Position numbers and translations under genes: made by a program. A DNA stretch of 14,166 bases from Bacteroidota bacterium (GTDB lineage Bacteria > Bacteroidota > Bacteroidia > Bacteroidales > FEN-979): assembly GCA_026391755.1 (NCBI GenBank), contig JAPLDN010000221.1:1-14166 (forward strand). The letters run 5' to 3'. Position 1 is the first letter of the stretch; every line of letters starts with the position of its first letter. A model generated the notes under the pieces. That model had not been told where the DNA came from and did not search any database. It worked only from the letters and a program-made list of their open reading frames with translations. Of the stretch, positions 7,586 through 13,873 are shown in pieces.

Positions 7586-8215
7586 TCAATCTCCTTCCTC
7601 TTCAAGGACTTCTCCCTGAATGCTGATACAGGCTTTTTTTATCGGGATATTCCTCTTTGCATTTCTCCTGGCCATTTTTGCCATTTGCAACAAGCCCCCG
7701 CAACAAGGCACTTCCATCATCACAACGGTCAATGAATTGATGTTTGCATCGGCTATCATCGAACCCAGTTTCTCAATATAGGCTTCCTTGTTGCTGTCGA
7801 GTTTCGGGCAGGCAATAGCCAGCGATTTGCCTTTTAAATACCGTGCATGAAAATTTCCCATTGCAAATGCAGCACAATCTGCCGCAAGCACAACATCCGC
7901 ATTCCTGAAATACGATGCCTGTGGATTCAGCAGATGCAGCTGAACAGGCCATTGCTTCAGTTCTGATAAAACCGTTTCAGCTGCAGGAATTGCAGGAATA
8001 TCCCCTGAAACAGCCTGTTCTGCTTCCCTTTCTACAATCTCGATCGCTCCTTCAGGACAATAGCCGATACAGGCTCCCAGGCCATCGCAAGATGAATCGC
8101 TGATGAGGCGGGCCTTGCCGTCAATGATCCGGAGGGCTCCCTCCTCGCAGTTCGGGATACAGTTTCCGCAACCATTGCATTTTTCTTCGTCTATCTGAAT
8201 GATCTTTCTTAACAT
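7586..8215 (-). CDS. Ferredoxin-like iron-sulfur protein with cysteine-rich C-terminal domain
   Basis: A 209-residue protein. Residues 13-23 hold a complete 4Fe-4S motif, C-x2-C-x2-C-x3-C (CNGCGNCIPNC). A second motif at 43-53 (CDGLGACIGYC) has Leu46 where the second cysteine belongs, leaving three cysteines, so that cluster may be 3Fe-4S or use another ligand. The C-terminal 110 residues are unlike a simple ferredoxin and carry more cysteines: Cys114 (AADCAAFAMG), Cys136 (ACPKLD), Cys171-172 (PCCGG) and Cys196. Proteins of this build occur in anaerobes and are likely soluble electron carriers or redox-sensing partners; I cannot name the partner enzyme. The gene follows an Rrf2-type regulator on the same strand after 51 bases, with no clear promoter between them, so co-transcription is likely. 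No terminator hairpin is seen after the stop. Confidence 0.85.
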   Translation of the reverse strand: MLRKIIQIDEEKCNGCGNCIPNCEEGALRIIDGKARLISDSSCDGLGACIGYCPEGAIEIVEREAEQAVSGDIPAIPAAETVLSELKQWPVQLHLLNPQASYFRNADVVLAADCAAFAMGNFHARYLKGKSLAIACPKLDSNKEAYIEKLGSMIADANINSLTVVMMEVPCCGGLLQMAKMARRNAKRNIPIKKACISIQGEVLEEEGD

Positions 8216-8266
8216 GATTTTATTTGCGTATTTAAGTATTTTTATGCCTTTTTATGATTAAAAAAA

Positions 8267-8668
8267 TTAGTTCAGGTACGCACTCAGCGTTTGATCCTGA
8301 AGAAATTTCCTGAATTCAGAAGTGAGTTTATTGATCACATTCCCCATCAGGCAACGGTCAAAATTGCAAATTTCATAAGCCAGGGGGCAATCGGTCAATT
8401 CTATCGGACCTTCAATAGCCTGGTAAATGTCGAGCAGTGTAAGGTCTTTTGGGTCTCTTTTCATCGTAAACCCACCTGAAGGACCCCTTACCGATTTCAG
8501 CAGGTCGCTTTTCACAAGCCGCTGTAAGACTTTTGCGATATGATTTTTGGAGAATCCCGTAAATTCGGCAATTTTCACAGCGTTGATCCCTTCGGCATTC
8601 CGTGAAATTAAAACCATGCTGTGAATTGCAATTGAAGCAGCTTCAGATAATGCAAAAATCTTAGACAT
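8267..8668 (-). CDS. Rrf2-family transcriptional regulator, probably Fe-S or NO responsive
   Basis: A 133-residue protein, typical Rrf2 length. The N-terminal winged helix-turn-helix spans roughly residues 8-70: INAVKIAEFTGFSKNHIAKV fits the recognition helices and RGPSGGF is the characteristic wing turn. Three cysteines follow at 94, 101 and 106 in the dimerisation-helix region, spaced C-x6-C-x4-C. These match the three ligands that hold an iron-sulfur cluster in IscR and NsrR, although the spacing is neither the classic IscR nor the E. coli NsrR pattern. NsrR-like members respond to nitric oxide and IscR-like ones to cluster supply; the sequence alone does not decide between them. The adjacent ferredoxin-like gene is its most likely target, and auto-regulation is probable. 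A good promoter lies 26 bases upstream of the ATG. Confidence 0.88.
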   Translation of the reverse strand: MSKIFALSEAASIAIHSMVLISRNAEGINAVKIAEFTGFSKNHIAKVLQRLVKSDLLKSVRGPSGGFTMKRDPKDLTLLDIYQAIEGPIELTDCPLAYEICNFDRCLMGNVINKLTSEFRKFLQDQTLSAYLN

Positions 8669-8693
8669 AAAATATTTGTGGTACTTGAATGCG

Positions 8694-8721
8694 CAAATTT
8701 AAAAAGATTTTCTTTACCAAA
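8694..8721 (-). promoter_or_regulatory. Promoter of the Rrf2-ferredoxin pair
   Basis: The minus strand carries TAAATTTG (8694-8701), an exact TAnnTTTG -7 element, with TTTG at 8718-8721 sixteen bases upstream. That spacing is one base shorter than the usual range. The start would be near 8687, giving a leader of about 20 bases. The flanking AT-rich sequence would be the natural place for autoregulation by the Rrf2 protein, but I see no clear operator palindrome. Confidence 0.45.
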
Positions 8722-8745
8722 TTTCATTTAATACTAATTTTTCTT

Positions 8746-8761
8746 GAACCGGCTCCGGTTC
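8746..8761. repeat. Short perfect inverted repeat GAACCG-GCTC-CGGTTC
   Basis: Six-base arms are separated by four bases, upstream of the Rrf2 promoter and within the divergent intergenic region. Neither strand has a T tract after it, so a terminator is unlikely. It could be a protein-binding site or chance. Confidence 0.35.
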
Positions 8762-8792
8762 CTTTCTCAATTCCAATGTTTCAAACAATCAA

Positions 8793-8836
8793 TGCTGTGG
8801 ACCCAGGGTCAAGCCCCGGTCCCAGGTTCCGCAGCA
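8793..8836. repeat. GC-rich imperfect inverted repeat in the divergent intergenic region
   Basis: The outer arms TGCTGTGG (8793-8800) and CCGCAGCA (8829-8836) pair with one G-U. Inside, GGACC and GGTCC arms enclose a GGG/CCC core, so the 44 bases can fold into a long interrupted hairpin. The stretch is GC-rich against an AT-rich surround. It could be a small dispersed intergenic repeat or a structured leader of the downstream plus-strand methyltransferase gene. Other copies cannot be sought within this window. Confidence 0.35.
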
Positions 8837-8922
8837 AACTGCTTTGAAGTCACCGGGAGAGATTAAAAACCGAAGAATCCGCCCCGGCGAATTACATTTT
8901 GAATTATTTGTACCTTCGGCGT

Positions 8923-9726
8923 ATGATACGCCAGATAACAAGCATTCAAAATCCGTTTATAAAAAATGTTCTTCTGCTCAGGGAGAAATCCAGGGAAAGA
9001 AAAACCCGGGAACTTTTTATAATTGAAGGAGTGCGTGAATTCAACCTGGCTGTTTCGGGAGATTTTCTGATCCAGTCTGTGGCGTTTTGCCCCGACCTGC
9101 TACCTGCAGAAGAGATAGCAAAATTGCCGAGATACTCATTCGGTTCCAATCTTTTCGAAGTTTCAAGGCAAGTATATAACCGTATGGCCTTCAGGCAGGA
9201 CGCTGAAGGGATTATTGCCCTTTCGAAGCCCCGCCTTTATGGATTGGACGATCTCTGCCTCCCTTCCAACCCCTTGATACTGATACTGGAGTCTGTTGAG
9301 AAGCCCGGAAACCTGGGTGCCGTGCTGCGCACTGCCGATGCTGCAAATCTTGACGCCGTGATAATTTGTGATCCGCTTACCGATGTTTATAACCCGAATA
9401 CTGTACGATCGAGCATAGGCTGTATTTTCACAGTGCCTTTATCGGTAAGCACGACAATGGAAACCATTACCTGGTTGCGTTCCAGGGGCATACATTCGTA
9501 TGCCACTTCCCTGGGTTCCGATTTATTCTATCATACCCTGGATTTTAGTGGTCCTACGGCATTTGTAATGGGGACCGAATCTACCGGCCTCAGTGAATTG
9601 TGGCTCACAAAGGCCGATACTATGATCAAGATTCCTATGGGTGGAAAAATTGATTCAATGAATGTCTCTGTTTCTGCAGCCATTGTTATTTTTGAGGCAA
9701 GGCGGCAGCGGAATTTCAGATCCTGA
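8923..9726 (+). CDS. SpoU/TrmH-family RNA 2'-O-methyltransferase
   Basis: Starting at the ATG at 8923 it encodes 267 residues; a TTG eight codons upstream (8899) is less likely. The N-terminal part (about 1-100), beginning ITSIQNPFIKN and containing FIIEGVRE, is the substrate-binding domain seen in RlmB/TrmH-type enzymes. The C-terminal SPOUT domain shows all three motifs: ESVEKPGNLGAVLRTA (about 123-138, with the conserved Asn and catalytic Arg), FVMGTESTGLS (about 214-224), and IPMGGKIDSMNVSVSAAI (about 237-254). These enzymes methylate a ribose in tRNA or rRNA using S-adenosylmethionine and form knotted dimers. The exact nucleotide target cannot be read from the sequence. A -7-like TACCTTCG (8911-8918) ends only four bases before the ATG, so a very short leader or leaderless transcript is possible. 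The gene converges with the pseudouridine synthase gene, 5 bases away. Confidence 0.88.
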   Translation: MIRQITSIQNPFIKNVLLLREKSRERKTRELFIIEGVREFNLAVSGDFLIQSVAFCPDLLPAEEIAKLPRYSFGSNLFEVSRQVYNRMAFRQDAEGIIALSKPRLYGLDDLCLPSNPLILILESVEKPGNLGAVLRTADAANLDAVIICDPLTDVYNPNTVRSSIGCIFTVPLSVSTTMETITWLRSRGIHSYATSLGSDLFYHTLDFSGPTAFVMGTESTGLSELWLTKADTMIKIPMGGKIDSMNVSVSAAIVIFEARRQRNFRS

Positions 9727-9731
9727 TCCTG

Positions 9732-10619
9732 TTATTTGTATTTTTCATGTTCCGGTTTCAAAACCAGGAAACCCCTTGGAAGATCACTATGAAATTCCAT
9801 CCATTCATCCGTTTTTGGGTGCCTTATCCTTAAAAAACAACCATGAAGCCTTATCCTGCGTTCCCATTTTGCATCAGCACCATATTTCCTGTCCCCCGTA
9901 ACCGGGTGGCCTATATCGGAAAGCTGAACCCTTATCTGGTTTTTCCTACCGGTAACAAGGTGGAGTTCTATCAGGGTGTGTTTTTCGAATATTTTCATTA
10001 CCTCCCAGCTCGTTTCGGCATATTTTGCACCTTCACGCTCCCTGCCCGAATGAACTTTAAATTCAGGGCCGTCCGATAACCAGCTCCTGGCAACACCGCT
10101 TGCATTCTCAAGGATTCCTTCCACCAGGGCACGGTATTTTTTTGTAAAATCATGCCAGTTTTCTTTCAGTTTATCCTGGGCTGCTTCCGTTTTGGCAAAC
10201 AACAGCAAACCCGAGACCTCCCTGTCAAGCCTGTGAACCACAAATAACTCCGACCTGCTTTTTGAAGCCGAACTGAGATACTCCTTCAGTTCCTTGTATG
10301 CTGAAGACCCGCTGAGTCCTTTCTCACCGTAAGTAAGCATCCCGGCCGGCTTGTCAATGACAATCAGCTGGGGGTCTTCATAAATAATCCTGAAAGGGGC
10401 ATGGGCCCTTACCACCACACTATGTCTCCTGTAGGTCACTTCATCATCATGGTGAAGGACAGCTGCAGGATTTTTAATGGTTGTACCGTTAACCCCTATA
10501 CTGCCATGAGAGATCATTTTCTTAAGGCTGGTTTTCGATGACTGCGGATATTGCGCTGCCAGGAAATCAAGCAGGGTTGATTCCTCTTTTACAATGTACT
10601 TCTCGGCCTGGTTTAACAT
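9732..10619 (-). CDS. RluA-family pseudouridine synthase
   Basis: A 295-residue protein. The N-terminus (about 1-65) fits a small S4 RNA-binding domain, with LKKMISHGSIGVNGT followed by DDEVTY. The catalytic domain follows: IVIDKPAGMLTY (about 86-97), then HRLDREVSGLLLFAKT (129-144), where Asp132 is the catalytic aspartate, and TGRKNQIRVQLSDIGHPVTG near the C-terminus. The usual HRLDxxTSG sequence has Val in place of Thr, a conservative change. It isomerises uridine to pseudouridine in rRNA or tRNA; length and S4 domain suggest the RluD/RluC side of the family, but the site is not predictable. It lies 10 bases after the stop of the upstream endonuclease-like gene and probably shares its transcript, although the functions look unrelated. 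Confidence 0.9.
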   Translation of the reverse strand: MLNQAEKYIVKEESTLLDFLAAQYPQSSKTSLKKMISHGSIGVNGTTIKNPAAVLHHDDEVTYRRHSVVVRAHAPFRIIYEDPQLIVIDKPAGMLTYGEKGLSGSSAYKELKEYLSSASKSRSELFVVHRLDREVSGLLLFAKTEAAQDKLKENWHDFTKKYRALVEGILENASGVARSWLSDGPEFKVHSGREREGAKYAETSWEVMKIFEKHTLIELHLVTGRKNQIRVQLSDIGHPVTGDRKYGADAKWERRIRLHGCFLRIRHPKTDEWMEFHSDLPRGFLVLKPEHEKYK

Positions 10620-10629
10620 AATTATTTAC

Positions 10630-11715
10630 TTAAAACGATTTGTCTCCGTCAGGACCGGTCTGCAGTCTGAACTTCGCAAAAACCGGATTATGGTCGGAGT
10701 TCGCGAATCCCTCATCCGCAGTGAAACAATTTAATACCTGTACATTTGGAGAGATTACGAAGAAGTCCATTATTGTAGTTCCGCTCTTCCCTTTGTGATA
10801 AGGGGCATCAAGGTTACGGTTTGTTGGCAACAACGGGTCATAAACAGCTTTCCACCCCGGCATGAATTTATCGTCAAGTGAATATTTAATTGCAAATGTT
10901 TTATCGCCTGAATTTATAGTTTGCCGGTTGAAGTCTTTCGGGTTCATGTTCCAGTCACCTCCTATAATAATATAATTGCCCTTCATGTATTCTCCCTGAA
11001 GGTAAGTTTGAAGGATTTCAATTTCCTTTTTTCGTAATTCCCCGGTTTCATCATAGGCCGAATTGTGAAGGTTTACCAGTATCAGTTGTTTGCCCCCGCA
11101 AACAGTATATGAAGAACAAAGGAAACACCGTTTAAGCCATAACAACCTTTTAGGCCAGTAAAAGAAGGCATCGTATGCATGGCGTTCATTGCTCTCGGGA
11201 AGGTATTTGGAGAATGTACAAAGACCTGCCGTTACTTTTCCGATAGGTTCTGAAAAAGGAACAGGGATAAATTTAACCAGGTAATTCAGGGCAAAAGCGC
11301 TGCAATATCCTGGCAATGCAGCTTCCATGTCGTTTTGCTGATCCCGCCGGTATGTCCTTTTACAGTCCCTGTCGATTTCCTGTATATAAATGAAGTCAAG
11401 CGTGTCATTTGATTTCAGCTCCCGGCAAATACCCTGAAGATATTTTTCCATTTCCGGCTTGCCCGAACGTACAGTTTTCCCTCCATCGAAAAAATAGTCC
11501 ATCTCGCTGCCCAGTCCGGCGTAGCCTATATTCCAGGTCAGAAATGAAAAATCGGTTTTCTCAGCAGGAAGATGTTTTCCTTTCCCTTTTACAGGTACGG
11601 GTTCAATCGGGGCAGGTTTATACTCAAAAAATTGCAGATAACACCATATCCCAAGCACTGCAATGGACGGTAAACCCACCACAATTGCTATTAAATACAT
11701 CATTATCCTTTTCAT
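10630..11715 (-). CDS. Membrane-anchored endonuclease/exonuclease/phosphatase-family protein
   Basis: A 361-residue protein. Residues 4-28 form a single hydrophobic segment after a KR start, so it is probably anchored in the inner membrane with the catalytic domain outside the cytoplasm. The EEP-fold metal and phosphate-binding motifs are all present: TWNIGYAG (Asn62), IQEID (Glu113), VNLHNSAYD (His217), GGDWNMNP (Asp254, Asn256), IMDFFVISPNV (Asp317) and SDHNPVFAKF (Asp341, His342). This superfamily includes DNase I, AP endonucleases, sphingomyelinases and inositol phosphatases, all cleaving phosphodiester or phosphoester bonds with a divalent metal. The exported position argues against DNA repair and for an extracytoplasmic nuclease or lipid/sugar phosphatase, but the substrate is unknown. 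It is first in a minus-strand pair with the pseudouridine synthase gene and divergent from the GH3-like gene. Confidence 0.87.
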   Translation of the reverse strand: MKRIMMYLIAIVVGLPSIAVLGIWCYLQFFEYKPAPIEPVPVKGKGKHLPAEKTDFSFLTWNIGYAGLGSEMDYFFDGGKTVRSGKPEMEKYLQGICRELKSNDTLDFIYIQEIDRDCKRTYRRDQQNDMEAALPGYCSAFALNYLVKFIPVPFSEPIGKVTAGLCTFSKYLPESNERHAYDAFFYWPKRLLWLKRCFLCSSYTVCGGKQLILVNLHNSAYDETGELRKKEIEILQTYLQGEYMKGNYIIIGGDWNMNPKDFNRQTINSGDKTFAIKYSLDDKFMPGWKAVYDPLLPTNRNLDAPYHKGKSGTTIMDFFVISPNVQVLNCFTADEGFANSDHNPVFAKFRLQTGPDGDKSF

Positions 11716-11732
11716 TGACTGTTAATTATCCT

Positions 11733-11749
11733 GATTATATCTGATAATC
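11733..11749. repeat. Inverted repeat GATTAT-ATCTG-ATAATC in the divergent intergenic region
   Basis: Six-base arms with a five-base spacer lie 18 bases upstream of the minus-strand endonuclease-like gene and 71 bases before the GH3-like ATG. The position suits an operator, but AT-rich arms this short can arise by chance. Confidence 0.25.
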
Positions 11750-11787
11750 TGAGGGTTAATCCGAACCGAAATTAAGTATCTTTTTTG

Positions 11788-11795
11788 TATTTTTA
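11788..11795 (+). promoter_or_regulatory. Weak -7-like element before the GH3-like gene
   Basis: TATTTTTA differs from the Bacteroidota TAnnTTTG consensus only at the last base and lies 25 bases before the ATG. No TTG is found at the right distance upstream, so this is a tentative call. Confidence 0.25.
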
Positions 11796-11819
11796 CACGA
11801 TTCAAATAATATTTCAGGG

Positions 11820-13352
11820 ATGCCGCTGCTAGGGTCGATTATTAAAAAAGCTTATGAGTTACGCCGATTTCCGATTGACATTAAAAATATTGATCCTGCA
11901 GGCGAGCAAAAAAAAGTCCTGAAAAGACTGCTGGCCAAAGCCCAGGGAACTGCATTCGGTGAGCATTACAGGTTCCAGGACATCCTTGCATCTTCAAATT
12001 TCCCGCAAAGATTTCGTGAAAGCATTCCCGTTCATGACTATAATTCCATGTTCCGCTCCTGGTGGTACAGGAGCCTTAATGGTGAATCCTATGTTACCTG
12101 GCCGGGCCGTGTTAAATATTTCGCACTCACGTCCGGGACTTCTGATGCCTCTTCAAAACAGATACCGGTAACCAGCGATATGCTTTGGGCTATTCGTAAA
12201 GCAAGCATTCGACTGCTGGTAAGTACCACAAAGTATGACTTCCCGGATGAATTTTATGAAAAGGGCATACTGATGATTGGCGGAAGCACCCATCTGCAAT
12301 ACAACGGGACCTATTACCAGGGCGATGTTTCGGGTATTACCGCTAAAACAATTCCATTCTGGTTCCAGCATTTCTACAAGCCGGGAAACAGTATCTCAAG
12401 GGAAACGGAATGGCCGGTAAAACTTAACGAGATCGTACGTAATGCCGCCAATTGGGATATCGGCATTGTGGTTGGTGTCCCGGCCTGGATACAAATCATT
12501 CTTGAACGGATTATTTCGGAGTACAAACTCAGGAACATTCATGAAATCTGGCCGAATTTCGGAGCCTATGTCCATAGCGGAGTTTCGTTTGAACCTTATG
12601 TGAACAGTTTCCTGCCCCTGCTTGGAAAACCGATAGTGTATAACGAGTCATATCTTGCCTCGGAAGGATATATTGCATATCAATTTCCCGATAGCAAAAA
12701 TGCAATGGGAATGATAACCGACAATGTGATTTACTATGAATTCATTCCCTACACTGCAAGAAATTTTGACGAAGAAGGCAATCTTAAAGATAATCCGGAA
12801 TCGCTAAACCTTGAGGAAGTTACCGAAGGCCGGGATTATGCTCTCCTGATTTCAAGTTGTGCCGGCGCCTGGAGGTACCTTATCGGTGATACGCTCAAAT
12901 TTACAAATACAAAAACCTGTGAGATCCAGCTTACCGGCAGGACAAAGCATTTTCTGAGTTTATGCGGGGAACATCTTTCCCAGGATAACATGAACAGGGC
13001 GGTTAAGATGCTTCAGGATGAAATGAATATAAAGATCAATGAGTTTACCGTATGCGGCATCCGTCACGGTAGTCTTTTTGGCCATAAATGGTACCTGGGA
13101 ACCGACAGTTCGGCAGATCCTCTTACCCTTGCACGCAAACTGGATGATTGCCTGAAGGTCCTCAACGACGACTATCGGGTTGAAAGGCTTGAGGCTATTA
13201 GACAGATTCAGGCAGAAATTGTACCTTTGCAGGCTTTTTATGACTGGATGAAAATTCAGGGAAAAGAAGGAGGGGCTCATAAATTTCCCCGTGTACTGAA
13301 AAACCAGCAACTTAAATCCTGGGAAGAACATCTTAGAAATTATGGTTGTTAA
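11820..13352 (+). CDS. GH3-family acyl-acid amido synthetase homologue
   Basis: A 510-residue protein, near the usual bacterial length of the GH3 family. It shows the three nucleotide-binding motifs of this adenylate-forming enzyme group: LTSGTSDASSKQ (about 103-114), YNESYLASEG (274-283) and YLIGDTLKF (353-361), followed by GRTKHFLSLCGEHLS (373-387) at the hinge to the C-terminal domain. Plant GH3 enzymes activate a carboxylic acid such as indole-acetate or jasmonate with ATP and join it to an amino acid. Bacterial members are widespread in Bacteroidota and mostly uncharacterised, so the acid and amine substrates here are unknown. The protein has no signal peptide and is expected in the cytoplasm. 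Its end overlaps by 11 bases the start of a LysE-type exporter gene, indicating coupled translation and a shared pathway. A CAGGG just before the ATG could be a weak ribosome-binding site. Confidence 0.88.
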   Translation: MPLLGSIIKKAYELRRFPIDIKNIDPAGEQKKVLKRLLAKAQGTAFGEHYRFQDILASSNFPQRFRESIPVHDYNSMFRSWWYRSLNGESYVTWPGRVKYFALTSGTSDASSKQIPVTSDMLWAIRKASIRLLVSTTKYDFPDEFYEKGILMIGGSTHLQYNGTYYQGDVSGITAKTIPFWFQHFYKPGNSISRETEWPVKLNEIVRNAANWDIGIVVGVPAWIQIILERIISEYKLRNIHEIWPNFGAYVHSGVSFEPYVNSFLPLLGKPIVYNESYLASEGYIAYQFPDSKNAMGMITDNVIYYEFIPYTARNFDEEGNLKDNPESLNLEEVTEGRDYALLISSCAGAWRYLIGDTLKFTNTKTCEIQLTGRTKHFLSLCGEHLSQDNMNRAVKMLQDEMNIKINEFTVCGIRHGSLFGHKWYLGTDSSADPLTLARKLDDCLKVLNDDYRVERLEAIRQIQAEIVPLQAFYDWMKIQGKEGGAHKFPRVLKNQQLKSWEEHLRNYGC

Positions 13353-13863
13353 CAGCCTTGCAATATTCCACCCTCTTTTCGAGGGTATGATCCTTGGGAT
13401 TACAGTTGCCATCACCCTTGGGCCTGCTCTTTTTGCACTTCTGCAAACGAGTGTTAAGCATGGAGTGAAAACCGGCATTTTTCTCGCCCTTGGAATTTTT
13501 GCCAGCGACCTGGCCCTCGTAATTGGTTTCTATTTCGGTGCTTCCCAGATTGTCAATGACAAATTTTACCATCTTATCCTGGGAATTATCGGGGGGGCTA
13601 TAATGACGATTTTTGGCATATATACCTTCCTGAAGAAAATCCCAATGACCGAGCAGGTTGAGGCTATTAATGAAATAAAGGTCAAAAAGCCTGGTCTTTT
13701 ACCATACTTTTTCAAGGGATTTGTGATCAACCTTGCTAATCCTTTTCTCTGGGTTTTCTGGATCACTTCCATGCTTGCAATCAATGCAACGTACGGAGGC
13801 GACCAAAGAGCTGTCGCCCTTTTATTTTCCGGGACTTTGTTCATGGTCCTCACAACCGACATT
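13342..13863 (+). CDS. LysE-family amino-acid/metabolite exporter, 3' end replaced at a junction
   Basis: The ATG at 13342 lies inside the end of the GH3-like gene, 11 bases before the end of its stop codon. About 174 residues read as a LysE/RhtB-type exporter: a first helix with ITVAITLGPALFALLQTSVK (the conserved G-P-x-x-x-x-x-x-x family signature), GIFLALGIFASDLALVIGF, a second helical pair around ILGIIGGAIMTIFGIYTF, a charged loop, then FVINLANPFLWVFWITSM and LLFSGTLFMVLTTD. Family members usually have about 200-220 residues with six helices and export amino acids or related small molecules by proton exchange. The last 30-40 residues are missing: near 13861 the sequence turns GC-rich, and although the frame stays open to the window end, the continuation (GGRRAVGSAQCTRRT) is arginine-rich and not membrane-like. 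The loss looks like an assembly join. Overlap with the GH3-like gene suggests export of its product. Confidence 0.8.
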
Positions 13864-13873
13864 ACGCCTGGGG
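13864..13873. other. Probable chimeric junction (composition and frame break)
   Basis: Left of about 13861 the sequence has mid-range GC and codes for the LysE-type protein in one frame. Right of about 13870 GC is roughly two thirds, and a hydrophobic protein is encoded in a different frame. The exact point is uncertain by about ten bases on each side; a run of six G (13870-13875) sits at the join. Confidence 0.75.

Noticed and set aside
7441..7605. Extended N-terminus of the large secreted protein
   Set aside because: It overlaps the ferredoxin-like gene, contains a promoter match, and puts 55 residues before a clear signal peptide.
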